Assembly: GCA_001430745.1 (NCBI GenBank)
Contig: KQ482003.1
Location: 1,287,793 to 1,306,061, forward strand
Source of the DNA: Auxenochlorella pyrenoidosa
Taxonomy: Eukaryota; Chlorophyta; Trebouxiophyceae; Chlorellales; Chlorellaceae
DNA length: 18,269 bases
Direction: 5' to 3'
The position numbers and the translations under genes were made by a program. Below are positions 1 to 12,100 of the stretch, piece after piece. Each line of letters starts with the position of its first letter. The first letter of the stretch is position 1. Below the pieces are notes generated by a model. It had not been told where the DNA came from. It ran no database searches and was given only the letters and a program-made list of their open reading frames with translations.

Positions 1-1983
1 CCACGGGCACTGGCCAGCTGCTGCGCAGCGTGGCGCTGTTCAGCCTGGTCAATGGGCTGGCCGAGGCGCTGCGCGGCGTGTTTGTGCCCTACTACGGCCT
101 GCTGGTGGACGCGTGCGTGGCGCACCTGTCGGGTGGGTGCCATTGCCAAAGGGGGGTGGGCGGGAGCGCAGGTGGGGCTGCTCTGTGCTGGGTGTGCCCC
201 CCACCCTGGCCTTGCATGCAGGGAGAGAGCGCGCGCCAACTGGCAGCCCCTGCCTGCCAGCGCTCCGGGGTGCCTAGCAAAGTACCAAAGCTCCCGGCCT
301 GCCGGTCAGAGCTGGGCCTCACGTGTGCGGCTTGCGGCTCACCGTCGCGGCGATCGCCCCCTCTGCAGACGGCTCCGTGGCGGCGGCCGGCAAGAAGGGC
401 AAGAAGAAGAGGCGCAAGGGCGGCGAGGCGGGGGCCGAGGAGGGCGGTGCGCCCGCCCAGGACGCGCTGTATGCCGAGCACGACTGGCGCCTGCGCCTCA
501 AGGTGAGCGGGGCCCCTTGCCGGCGCTCACCCCCTGCGTGTCGCTCTGTCGGGTTTGATGCGGGCGCGTCCGGCGCGCCAAGGCGGGCGGGCCGGCCCCT
601 CCCAGTACAACGCGGGTCCGCGGCTCTGGGCGCAGCCAGGAGCCGGCGCCGCGCCCCGCCCTCTGCTGTTGCATCACCTGCTGCTCTCGCGCCCTCGACC
701 GCGCCCGCCCCCCCCTTTCCCCCCCCCCAGGTCGTCCGCGCCCTGCACCGCTGCTTCCTGTACGACACAGGGGCGGCCGGCGCGGGCCGCTTCCTGGATG
801 AGCCCCGCTTCCAGCGCCTGCTGCCCCCGCTGGTGGCGCACCTGGGCCTGCAGCCGCCGCCCGCAGTGGCGCCGGCGCTCGAGGCTGATGGCACGGCAGG
901 TGGGGGAGGGAGGAGGGGGGGGGGGCGCTGACCTGGCATGGCGTGCCGCCTCTGCAGCCTGCCCGGGCTGCACTCCCTGGGCAGTTTCATGCGCCCCTGC
1001 CCGCCGCGCCGTCGCCTGCAGCCCAGCGGTGGGCACGTGGCAGGACCCCGGGTCGCTCACGGCCGGGCTGCGCCCCTCCCCCTGCGTGCCCGCAGACGGC
1101 GCCGTTGCGCTGGAGGCCTCGCTGCAGCTGGGCGAGGCCGGCCTGGACGGCAAGCCCTCTGACGGCGGGCCCGACACAGCGGCGATGCTGGACTCCTTTG
1201 GCCGTGCCGTGGTGGCGGCGGTGGCGCAGCTGGGCGTGACGGCCGGCAGCGACGCGCTGTGGAAGCCGCTCAACCACCAGGTGGGGCGCCGCCGCCGCCG
1301 CCGCCGCCACCACCCGCTGCTGCATCTGCCACTGGGGGTTGCTCGGCTGGTGCTGCAGTGCCAGCTGGAGAGACGTGGTGGCCGTCGCGCCATCGCTGGC
1401 TGCTACGCGGGAGCACGCCTGCTGGCCGCCAGGTGGCGGGCCGGAAGCTCCACCCGGGGAGGATGTCGCGTGCACGCATGCGGCGGACGCGCCCACACCA
1501 CCCACCCACCCACCCCGCCCGGCCCGCAGGTGCTCATGATGACCCGCTCCTTGGAGCCGCGCACCCGCCTGCTGGCGCTCGAGGCGGTTGCGCAGGTGGG
1601 GCCGCTGGCCAGCCGGGGGCGTGCCCCACTTTCCTCGCTGGGTGGCAGGTTGGCGCCCAGGTGCCCTGTGTGGGGGTACCATACCGGCCCCCAGCACCCT
1701 CGGCGAATGCTGAGGGCGGCGCACCATGCAGCACCCTGCTCCCGCATCCCACCTGGGGGCGGCGCCGCGCCCTCGCCCAACCCCCGCATGCCACCCCGCC
1801 CCGCCCGCCCCGCAGCTGGCTGGCCGGCTGTCAGAGGAGTACTTGGCCCTGCTGCCCGAGACCCTGCCCTTCCTGTCGGAGCTGCTGGAGGATGCGGAGC
1901 TGGCGGTGGAGGCGCGCGCCGCCCGGCTGGTCAGGCAGCTCGAGGCGCTGAGCGGCGAGTCGCTGGCGCAGTACCTCAGCTGA
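1..1983 (+). CDS. UTP10: HEATR1/UTP10-type U3 snoRNP (SSU processome) protein, C-terminal part
   Basis: This is the 3' end of a gene for a HEAT-repeat protein of the small-subunit processome, which acts in the nucleolus in pre-18S rRNA transcription and processing. Exons: 1-132, 369-502, 731-899, 1096-1280, 1530-1595, 1816-1983 (stop TGA). All junctions are GT-AG and give 283 residues in one frame. Recognition rests on the conserved C-terminal run of the family: FVPYYGLLVD near the start, a CFLYDT segment, DALWKPLNHQ, then LLPETLPFLSELLEDAE and a terminal LEALSGESLAQYLS resembling the end of human HEATR1. The second exon carries a Lys/Arg-rich stretch (KKGKKKRRKGG) that could be a nucleolar signal. 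Most of the protein, roughly 2000 residues in relatives, lies upstream of the window. Identification is by remembered family similarity, not a search; I am confident of the family and of the exon ends. Confidence 0.9.
1288..1308 (+). repeat. (GCC)7 microsatellite in HEATR1 intron
   Basis: Seven perfect GCC units begin eight bases into the intron that follows the DALWKPLNHQ exon. It is non-coding under the chosen splice model and typical of this GC-rich genome. Confidence 0.85.
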
Positions 1984-3148
1984 GGGGGCGGTAGTACTGC
2001 CGCCGCCCGCCCGCCGGCTGCGCAAGCCTGCGGAGCGCCCCTGGGCGCGTAGCCGCACGTCAGGGCTACAGCAGGGCTTGCTCAGCGTGGGAGGTGAGTG
2101 CCGCTCTGCCAATAGTACCAGGCCGGCCCGACTGTCCCTCCTTGCGGGCTATTTACCAACTCATGCCCCTCCTCATTTGATGCGTGCCATGTCTGCCATA
2201 ATTTGAACACTCGTCGTGTAATTTGCTCTGTGGCCAAAGCTGAATCGCACGCCAGTCTTGTGGTGCCGCCCATCAGCGCCACGAAGGGTATGACCCCGCA
2301 TGCTTTCCTCCAGCTCGGCTGAGAGCAGCATCTTGCCCACTCAGAGCAGGCCTGCCGAAAATCGGCATTGCATGCAGTTCTGCTGCAAAGTGGGAGAGAG
2401 GGAAGCAATGATATGGCTGCAAAGGTGCGCCCAATTCTGGATTCCATGTACAAGGGAACCCAGGTTCAAGGAGGGGCAAAAAGTCCTATGGAGAGGTACC
2501 AGAATAGGCTTGCCTCTCTCGACTGCCTGTTGTGCCCATTTGTGCCCCTGTGCTTCCTTGGAGCCGTACAATTCGGTGCAGGTGGACCCTGCAAGAAGCA
2601 CTTCCCAATCAGGCATCACTGACACGAGTTCAGTGCAAGGGGCAAAACCTGGCCGACCCGACAAATAATGCCAAGCCTAATGAGAAGCTGCGCACGTTTG
2701 TCAGGTCCAGGCTTCCTGCTCCCTACCACCTTCTTGTGCTGTTGCTCAGGGCATGTTCCTCAAACTTAGCCCCCTGCCACACCCTCTGGCCACCCTCTGG
2801 CGGATGCTGCTGCAGGGGCCTCGTCCCCGGCTGAGCGCCAGATTGTGGCGGGTCCGACCGCAGGCACCTGCAGCAGCTGCATCGGGCAGCCCTTTTACCC
2901 GCCTGCACCAGCTCTTCTGCTGGCGTGGCTTCCAACCCAGCTGCTGAGTTGGCCGCACAAACCCTCATATCCATCCTGTGGCCCAGAGCCACTTTGTCCG
3001 GTGCCCGGGGAGGGGAAGGGAATTCGGCCCGGGCGCTCCACGCTTTCTGGTCTCCACATCGGTTTTCTGTTGCGAAGGGCGTCCGGTCAAGCCGCTGCGC
3101 TGCCCTGCCGGCTGTGTGTGCACGGTACCACTGGCAGGGCCAAACAGT
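1984..3148 (+). other. 3' UTR of HEATR1 gene and presumed upstream region of ANK-GT2 gene
   Basis: No convincing coding sequence is seen here. The first ~240 bases are the 3' UTR of the HEATR1-like gene. The rest is less GC-biased than the flanking genes and should hold the promoter and 5' UTR of the gene that starts at 3149. I could not identify a TATA box or other named element. Open frames such as the one at 2300-2668 lack recognisable domains and the strong G/C third-position bias of the real exons. Confidence 0.6.
2217..2221 (+). terminator. TGTAA polyadenylation signal of HEATR1-like gene
   Basis: TGTAA is the usual green-algal polyadenylation signal. This copy lies 234 bases after the TGA stop at 1981-1983, in a locally A/T-richer stretch, so mRNA cleavage is expected shortly downstream. 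Confidence 0.6.
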
Positions 3149-6100
3149 ATGTCTAACGGCGCGGAAGATGGCGTCGGAGCTGGAGCAGGGCAACAGGAGG
3201 CGGTTGCACCGCTGCCGACCTATGGAGTGAGAAAACCCTGTCGCCGCACGCGGGCGCTGCCGCCGCCGGCGCTGCCCCCGGCCGGCGCTGCCGCCGCCGT
3301 TTGCACGGCAGGCTGGCTGCGGGTTTGGCTTGGCCCTCACAAGGTTACAACCCATGTCTATTGCTGCCACGCAAAGCCCTTGAGCATGGTGAGCCGTTCT
3401 GCCTCCTGGGCTTGACTGCAGTTGAAGACGTTCGGCGGCATCGGGGTGGACAAGTGGGGCGGCGTGCTATTGGTGTGCGCAGTCGGCAGCGTCGCCCTCA
3501 TCTACACATGGTTCACCTTCCTCAAGTGGCGGGCGAGCAGGGGGCGGATGAATAGCGTGGTGAGACCAGGCTAAGTGTGGGGGCTAGGCTTCAGCCCGGC
3601 AGATCCTTACCTGCCGCCTCAAACGCACGCCCGGTGCTTGAAGGAGCCCGAAGCTCTCCATACTTCCCACAGCAGCTGGCTTTCAGACTGGCGCAGCCCC
3701 CTGCTGCGGCAGCAGGGTGCATCCGTGGACAGGCAGCTTGAGGAGCGCAGTCCTGGAAGGGCAGCAGCGCATGCGCGTGAGCCGCGGCTCCAGGCCTGCG
3801 TGCCGCCCACCAAGGCTCGGCCCCCCCTTCCCCTGCGTGCAGGCGGCGGGCCAGCTGCGGCTTGCGGCGGCGCGGGGGCGCGTGCAGGACCTCGCTCTGC
3901 TGGCGCGCCTGCGCGATTTCCAGGCACGCCGGGTGGCAGCTTCCCCCCGCCCGTACCGCCAGGAACAGCCACTGAGGGACCAGTTCCTCACGAGGCAGCC
4001 GGCAGCTTCCAACCCCCCCCCAGGCCGCCTCGCCGAGAGCCTGTCGTCTGTTTTGGCCCCCAATATGGAAAGGTTCTGCTGCATGCTTGCGGCATGGATC
4101 CAGAACGCTCGTTGATAGCACCCCTCCCCGCGCCCCCCCCTGCGCCACCCTGCAGGTAGATGCCGACCTGCTGGGGTTCACCCCCCTGCATGCAGCCTGC
4201 GTGCAGGGCCAACCCGGTGAGCTTGCGGTGGCTGCTTGCTGCCCAGGCGGCAAGCCTTGCTGTGGCAGAAGCAAGGCAGCCCCCTGATGCGCACGCTGGC
4301 TGCTCGCCCACGAGTGCCAAACAACAAGCAGCTGCTTGGGCCCGCTCCCCTGCGTTGTGGGTGCATCGTCGTTGCCCTTCTCCCTCCTTTGCTGCAATCG
4401 TCAATCTTGCCTCTGCCCCGCGACCTTCCCACTCCCACCAGGCGCGGTGGTGTGGCTGCTCCAGCGCGGCGCCGACCTGACCAGGCTGAAGCAGGACGAC
4501 TGGCGCGACACCGCCCTGCACTACGCCGCCGGCAGCGGCTCCATGGAGTGCGTGCAGGCGCTGCTGGCCTGGGGCGCCGACCCGACGCTGACCAACGCGC
4601 TGGGTGAGGAGAAAATGGGTTGTTTGGTTGGCAAAGCGCTTTGCACGGCTGTCGAAGAGTGCTGGCGAGCCGCCGCCAGGGCATTCGCGTCGCTCTGCCC
4701 GCAGTGCACCCAAGCCTGCTCAGAGCCTGCAGTTGTGGCCTCGCCTCGCTCGATACATCTTCCTCCCGCCCCGGCCCGCCTTTGAGCAGGCGAGACGCCA
4801 GCAGACGTCGCCGCGAAAGCAGGGCACACCGCGCTGGCGAACTACGTACGGTCGTTTGCTGCTGCGGCGGCGGCGGCCACTGCCGCTGAGGCGGCAGGCT
4901 CTGAGCCTGCTGCCCACGATGGTGCCAGCGCCAGCGTGGCGAGCCTGGGTGCCGCCAACGGCGAGGGCAACCACGAGGGCAACGGCAGCGCCAACGGCAG
5001 CGCACTGACAGTGGGCGGCGCAGGGGCCTCCCCCGCCCTGCCGCCGCTGCCCACCAAGGAGGAGCTGATCAAGCGGCACATCATGGACCCCTTCAGGGCG
5101 GCCCGCGCCCGCATGCGGGCCAGCAAGGCCGACCTGCTGGCGGTGGCAGAGGCGGGCGAGGCTGGCGACGCCTCGCCAGACGCAAGCGACGACTCGCCCA
5201 CGATGGGCTCTCCCGTGCCCGGCTCGCAGGCGGCGGGCTCACCCGCCGGCTCAGTCGCCAGCGAGCCTAAGACAGCCACACAGTCCGGGGACTCGCCGCC
5301 AGCTCCGTCCATGCAGGCGTCTGCGGCCCTCACAGCCAGCGTGACGGGCGTGGGCAAGGCGGGCGGGCGCGGCGGCGCGCCGGCCTCCCCGGAGCAAGAG
5401 GCAGCGCTGAAGCGGCTCGTGCAGCGCGGCTTTGAGGGGTTGGGCACCCCGGGCACGGTGCCCAAGCGGGAGACCAAGCTCTTCCGCCCACTGGCCATCC
5501 TCACCCAGGTGCGCTTCTAAAAGTGGTTGTGGCCTCGGAAGCACTGCTAGGAGGGCGTGAGGATTGTGCCCAACTGAGCGGCGGCGGGCTGTGCGCTCTG
5601 CGCGCCAGCATCCATGCCTTACCTGCCTGCCTCCTTAGTGCCATGCGACCACCTCCTCCCAGCCTGCCTCCGCCTGGCCTCCGCGGCCTCGGCATCTCCT
5701 CGCAGCCTGGCCCTGCTACTGCTGGCATTCCTGCCTGCCGCTGCGAAACAGGTAGCAAAAGACGTATCGCCACCCACTTTCTCCCACCCCACCGCAGTTC
5801 CTGGGCGGCGCGTACCTGGTGTGGCGCGCGCTGCGCACGCTGCGCCCCGGCCTGTTCTACCTCTACTCCATTCCCTTCTGGTGGGACCTGCCTGTGCTCG
5901 GCTGTGCACTTTGTGTGCTGTGCCCTGTCCTGCCTTGCCTTTACTTATGCCCGCTTAGTCGCAAGAATGCATTCCAAAGACAACGCCGCGCCCAACCTGA
6001 CGCTGCGCGCCCCCGCCCTACGCCACCCTGTCCCCAGGCTGGCCGAGTTTTTGGCCTACTGCATGTCCTACTGCTTCGTCACCAGCCTGTTCAACATGAT

Positions 6101-9100
6101 TGAGCGGCCAGAGCGGCGCGTGCGGGAGATGCTGCCGCCAGAGCGAGTGCCACATGTGGACGTCTTCATTTGCACCTACTCAGGCAGGCAGTGCTGTTTG
6201 GCGGGTCCTAGGGCACCAGAGGTGCTAAAATGCATGTTGAACGTCCTTCCTGGCCCCTTAATGGTGCTGCAGCACGGTTCACAGAGCAGCGCAGCTTCGA
6301 GCTGAGTAACACGGACGGAATGTGCATGCCAGCAGAGCCGTTTCCTTGTCCTTGACTGCACATTGCACATGGCTCTTCCCTTCCTTGCCATCCATATCAC
6401 CTGCTTCCTGCAGAGCCAGTCGACATTGTGGAGCCAACCGCTGTGGCCGCACTGAACATGAACTGGCCAGGCACCAAGTGAGCGCCAGCTGCAGTGCAGG
6501 TGTCACCCTGCGCCGTGTTCTATGCAGCCTGCGCGCAGAGACCTGCAAGATGCACCAGCCATCAGTGCTCTATGGCTACCTTTGAACTGGCCTGCCGCAA
6601 AACAGCTGCAAATCGCGCCTTCCTTGCTGCTTCCTGCCTCCCACCAGGCTGACCGTGCACATCCTGGACGACTCGGCCCGGCCCGAGATGGCGCGCCTGG
6701 TCCGCAGGCTGACCTTCCAGTGCAAGTGAGTCGGGACAGGCCTTCTGTGGCCAGCCAATCCGTGCATGCTCTGCATGCGGCAGTTCCTCGCCTGCTGCTT
6801 GGGGTCGTTACTGCCCGCTGAACATCACCCCTCATGCTTAGCGTGGGATGCCTCCCTGCCTCAGGTACATGCGGCGCGAGGCGACCATCGTGTATGTGGC
6901 TCGCAAGAAGGTCAAGGGCGTGCCCCACCATGCCAAGGCTGGCAACATCAACTCCTGCCTGCTCAAGGAGGGGGCCAAGAAGGGGGAGTTCATCCTGGTG
7001 CTGGACTGCGACATGAGTGAGTGGAGGCCTCCTCTGTGCACGCGGTCTCGCTCATGCGGGAGCCTGGGTGGTGATCAGCGCGCCGCTCTGGGGCCGCGAT
7101 GTAGATAGCATATCATCCAGCCAGGCCAGCATTGAGGACTGCTTCAGGCGGTCCTTCCAGGTGCCAAGCTTCTGGCCTGCCACCGCATGTCGGCTGCGAA
7201 CCCCCCTCCCCTCGCCAACATCCCCACCCCACGCCCCCTCCGCAGTCGTGCACCCCGACTTCCTGGAGCGCACCGTGGGCCACTTTTACGTCCAGAAGCC
7301 CGAGGGCAAGCTGCCCATGCCAGCCAAGGGCGGTGCAGGCACAGCGGAGCAGCAGCCCAAGGGCTGGTGGCCCTTCTCCTCTGCGCGGCGCGGCAGGAAG
7401 ACCACAGGCGATGATGGCGGCAAGGGGGACAGCCAGCGGCTGCGCTGGGTGCCCAAGGCCAAGGCCGCCTTCATCCAGACGCCTCAGGTGTGGGGGCAGG
7501 GGCAGGGGTAGAGGCTCCCTGGCCACCCGTGCTCTGGCTCATGCGGGCCTGTAGACAGCAAGGCTGCTGAAACCGGCTGCAGGCACTTGCAGAGAACGAT
7601 GGGTTTGCCCCTGTGGCTTGCAGGACTTCTGGAACGTGGACGCAGCAGACCCGATGGTGCATTGCGCCCGCTTCTTCTACGGGCCGATGCTGCAAGGCCG
7701 TGACGGCATTGGCGCTGCCCCCTGCTGTGGCACCGGCGTGGTGTTCCGGCGGGATGTGCTGGTGTCGATTGGCGGTCAGGCCTATGGCAGCATCACAGAG
7801 GTGAGCGAAGCCGCATCGCGCAGCAAGCAGGCAGGGTAATACTGGGCCGAGTGTGTGGCGAGTGGTTGAGGCGTTGCCAGCAGCACTGCACTTGTGCTGC
7901 ACAAGTGCTCCAGCAGTAGCCATCACCTTGTCTCAGCCAAGCCAAGCTGTGCTCCGCAAGGGAATTGTGCCACGCCCCCGCAGGACTACAACTCGGCAAT
8001 GACGCTGATGTCTGCGGGCATGGCCACCATGTGGGTGGCCTGGCAGGGGATGCGTGGGTGTGGCATGCCGAATTGCACCATGCGCAACGAGAGCGGCCCA
8101 TATCCAGGCACTAATCCGCACCCACCACAACACCCCCGCCCGCAGGTACCTCAACGAGCGCCTGTCATTCGGCATGGCGCCGGACCACATCGAGGATGTG
8201 AGGCGGAGGAGGCATGAGTGCTTGGCCCGGGCGCCGAGGATGCAAAGCCTTCTGCACACACTTTGCAACACCAGCCACATTCAATTGCTGGTCCCAGCAA
8301 GCATTTCGCGCCTGCTGCCCGCCCTCCCGCCCCGCAGGTCATGACGCAGCGCCTGCGCTGGGCCATGGGCGCCATCCAGATTCTGATGAAGGACAACCCA
8401 CTGCGCCTGGTGGGTGTGGGCATGGGTTGGGGGACACTGTGCGTGGTTTCTGGCAAGCGACAGTTTTGGGGGGGGCATGCATGCAGCACAATCGGCCCCT
8501 CAATATCGTCAGAGCCACTCTGACAGCTTGGCAGCTGAGATCCCAACACTTGGGTTGCCCTCCTCGTTAACCCATCCGTGGCCCGCAGCCGGGCCTGACG
8601 GTGCCCCAGCGGCTGCTCTTCTTTGAGGCTGCCGCGCACCACTACCTGGCCTTCAGCACCATCTTCATGGCTGTGGTGCCCATCGTCTTCCTCTACTCTG
8701 AGGTCTCGCCCATGGTCTGGTGAGGAGGCCTTTGGCCAGGGCAGGGCAGCTGTGCTCACCCAGGTCGGCAGCATTGGCGTTGCGTGGGCCTGCGGCTGGC
8801 TCTGCCTGTTGACAGCCTGGCCAACCTCACTTTGGTGCTGAACACGCTGGGCGCTATGCCCTTTGTCATCGTATGGCGGTCTGCTTGTGTGCCCAACCCT
8901 TCGCTCCGCCGAAAATGAACCCCCGGCCCACTCCCATCCCCCCGCCCCCGCCCCCGCAGCGCCCACCTGTGGGAGTTTGCCGCTGTCTTTGGGGCATGGT
9001 ACCTGTGCAACCGGTGAGGAGAGGCTGCCCTGTCATGGCTGCTTGCCAGCAGCCACAGCATGCAGCGGGCTGTTGACCCTGGTTCTGGCAACCTAATTCC

Positions 9101-12100
9101 CTGGGAGGTGAGACGGGTTGGCCTGTTGCATGCAGGTTTGAAACTTTACTCTTCGCTCGCCATCCCTGCAGGCTGATGATGATGCACCTGCACAGGGGCA
9201 CTGAGGGCGGCATGCAGGAGCTGTGGCGCGGCAGCCAGGTGGGCCCCCCTTTGGCTCCCTCCTCCTCACTCTCGCATACCGGCGCCGCAGCACCTGAGCT
9301 CCTCTGGGCATTCCAGAGGAGGCAGATGGTCGGGCCTGGGGCGGCCGCTAAGTCCCTGCCCCAGCTGCTGCTGTCAACACCATGCCATTGATTCCCAGCC
9401 TTCAACCCAAGTACCCCTGGACCTCTGCCCATGCAGATGTGGGTGTGGATGGCGCCCAACCACGTCAAGGCCATCTGGAAGGTGCTGGTGGCGGAGAACC
9501 CGATTGTCAAGAAACTGTTCAACTTTGAGATCGGCTTCTCGGTGAGGCGCAGCCGCTTTGGTCGTGATAGCCTGCCTGCCTGCCTGCCTGTCTGCATGTC
9601 TTGTCAAGCTGGTGCCGGGTTGGTGGATGTTCCTGCTTGTCGCACCGTCTGTTTTGTCGACAGGGCATAGAGCTTGCACACAGTGCTGAGTCGTATGACC
9701 GCGCTTTGCACAGCTTCTGACGAGGCGCTGACCACGGCTCTTGAGCCCACCCGCCCTTGCGTGCGCGCAGGTCACCAAGAAGGACAAGGAGCAGGACACG
9801 CAGTGGGCGTCGTTCAAAAAGGCGCTGAGCGTGACCTGGCCGCACCTGCTCTACCTGGTGGCCTTCATCTCGGGCATCATCTACTTCATCGTCACCGCCG
9901 CCAAGGGCTGGTACAGGTGTGTGTGTGTGTGCGGGCGGCGTGGATTGGGTGGATGAGTGGGGGGCGGGGGGCGGGGCCAGGGTGCATTTGCTAGTCTGGG
10001 TGGGTCTGGGCCCGCCTGGGAGACCCCTCTCCTATTCATCATTCCCCCTCATCAGCCATCTCCCCCCGCTGCTCGGTGCCCTGCCTCTGCAGCTCGTGGC
10101 AGATCATGATCTTCCTGTCTGCCATCGCGTGGGGCATGCTCATCGTGCTCTGCATCTGGCCCGCCATCTACACCATGCTCCCCCGGTGAGGCCCCGCCAT
10201 GGTATTGCCCTGCCTTGCCCTGCCGTGCCTGGTGCCGTGTTCTCTTTAGCTGCTGTGGTTACCAACCCAGCAAGCGTGCCATCCTCAAGCCAGCATGCAC
10301 TGCACCATCTGGATCCCCTTGGGCATGCCTCCCCTCGATTCAACACCACCCCCTTCCCCATGCCCCCGCCCGCAGCGTGGAGACGGAGGCGGGATGGCGC
10401 ATCGTGTGGGACCCCTTTGAGGACCCCGCCAAGGTCCGGGCCAGGGAGGCCTCCATGGCGGCCGGCCCCCAGGGCTCGCGCATGCTCAGCTTTGGCGCCG
10501 GCTCGCTGGCGCTGGGCGGCTCGGCCGCGCGGCGCATGGTGCGCAGCTCTCTCGACTTCCTCTCCTCCCTGCACCTGCCCTTCACCCGCGGAGGCGACGC
10601 GTCGGGCGGGCAGACCCAGCCGCAGCAGGAGCAGCAGGGCGGCGCCGGCACGGCCCAGGACCAGCCAGCCGGCGCGCCCGCCCCAGACTCGGCAGGCCCG
10701 GCCGCTTCGGCCGTGGTGCTGCGCCCCGCTGGCCCGGCCACGGCCCGCAGCGCCGGCTTTGTCAGCCCCTTTGCAACCGACTCCAGCTCCGGCGACAGCT
10801 CCGCCCTCAGCGCCAGCCTGCGCGCCCCCTCGTCCGTCCAGACCTCCAACGGGGGCACCGCCGCCGGCCCGTTTGCCGCCCAGGCGCAGCAGCCGCTGGC
10901 CGAGGTGCAGGCCAAGCCGCAGGCCCACGTGTCCATCGGCATCCCAGAGGGCTCGCCCACCGCGGGCGGCCAGCACCGCTCCGTCAACATCTCGCAGGTG
11001 TGTCGGGGAGGGGTGGTCTGTGTGTGGGAGGGGGGGGGGGGGGGCCGAGGGCTGGGCTGCTGGCTCTTAGTCGGTGGGCCCACCACTGAAAGTGCAGCAT
11101 GCAGGCTCGGTGCTGCACTTGCCAAACGCCCAACCTGCCCAGCCAATGGAACGCTGGCTTGCCTGCCCTTCCCCTGCCCGACTGCTTCCACCCACCACCA
11201 CCACTGCCACCACCCGCCCCCTTTCCAGGCGCTGGGCGAGCACGCCTACAGCCCCGCCGCCGAGCTGCACCGCCGGCGCCCCATGTCCAACTTTGGCCGC
11301 GTGGCGCTGCGCAGCCGCAACGACCTCGTGCTCACCACCTCGGCGCTGCTCACCTCCATGGTGGGTGGCCCCGGGCTGCGGCGCCGGCCCGCGGCAGGCA
11401 GCGTCGCCGTCGTGTTCCGCTGCTGCCTCGCAGCGCCGCCGAGCACCCTCCGGCTGTAGCACTTCTGCTCCTTTCCGTGAGCTTGAGCGTCAAGGGAGGG
11501 TAAACACCTAGCGGCCCCCGCCGCCCACCCCCCAACCTGCAGGTGCTGCCTGAGCGCACCAGCGGCGCGCCCGAGATGGTGTCGGTGATGCTCGACGCCG
11601 CCGGCCACGTGGCCCCGGCCAGCCCCTCGGCCGCCGCCGCCGCCGCCGCGGCCCAGGGCCGGCAGGCGTCGCACCAGCTGCTGCCCGACCTGGAGACCGC
11701 GAGCCGGCGCCTGGACGACAAGCCAGGCAAGTGCACGCGGTGCGGCGGCCACGTGCAGTGATGGTGCACTTGTTTTGTGCTGGTGTTACGGTAATGTGGC
11801 CTGCCCGCCTGGTGCGCTGATTCGTTGGTGCCACACCCCCCGCCTCGCTCGCCGCCCCCCGCTTCCGCGACCACGCCACCGCCGCGTGCCTCCTATGCCC
11901 TGCAGGCGCCCAGCAGTCTGTGACGCTGCCACTGGAGCAGCTTGCGGCTCTGCAGCACATGCAGGCCCTGACTGGCGCCGCCCCGGAGGAGGGCCCGGCG
12001 CCCAGCGTCGGCTTTGGCGGCTGGCGGGGCGGCGCCGCCGGCGCCGGTGCCTCTGCCTCGCCCTTCCTGGCCGGCCACGGCACCGGCAACCTGTCGCTGA

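Noticed and set aside
555..1994. 479-codon plus-strand open frame over the HEATR1-like region
   Set aside because: It crosses several introns in a frame that mismatches the conserved exons; its composition (Arg/Pro/Ala) is the shadow typical of GC-rich DNA.
2300..2668. 122-codon open frame between genes 1 and 2, with an opposite frame at 2341-2664
   Set aside because: No domain, no strong G/C third-position bias, and overlapping open frames on both strands; more likely intergenic sequence.
2978..3148. N-terminal extension of the ANK-GT2 protein upstream of 3149
   Set aside because: The frame is open back to about 2978 but has no ATG before 3149, so translation is taken to start at 3149; an upstream coding exon cannot be excluded.
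6181..6196. Use of the GT at 6191 as donor of intron 8
   Set aside because: It leaves the wrong phase for the exon at 6414 and destroys the conserved TYSEPVD sequence.
8871..8890. Use of the GTATGG donor at 8871 for exon 18
   Set aside because: It gives the wrong phase for the next exon; the GTCTGC donor at 8879 yields a membrane-helix sequence (HLWEFAAVFGAWYLCN), although it is a weak donor.
10140..10976. 278-codon minus-strand open frame over exon 24 of the ANK-GT2 gene
   Set aside because: It is antisense to a well-supported exon in which GC-rich codons leave the opposite strand open by chance.
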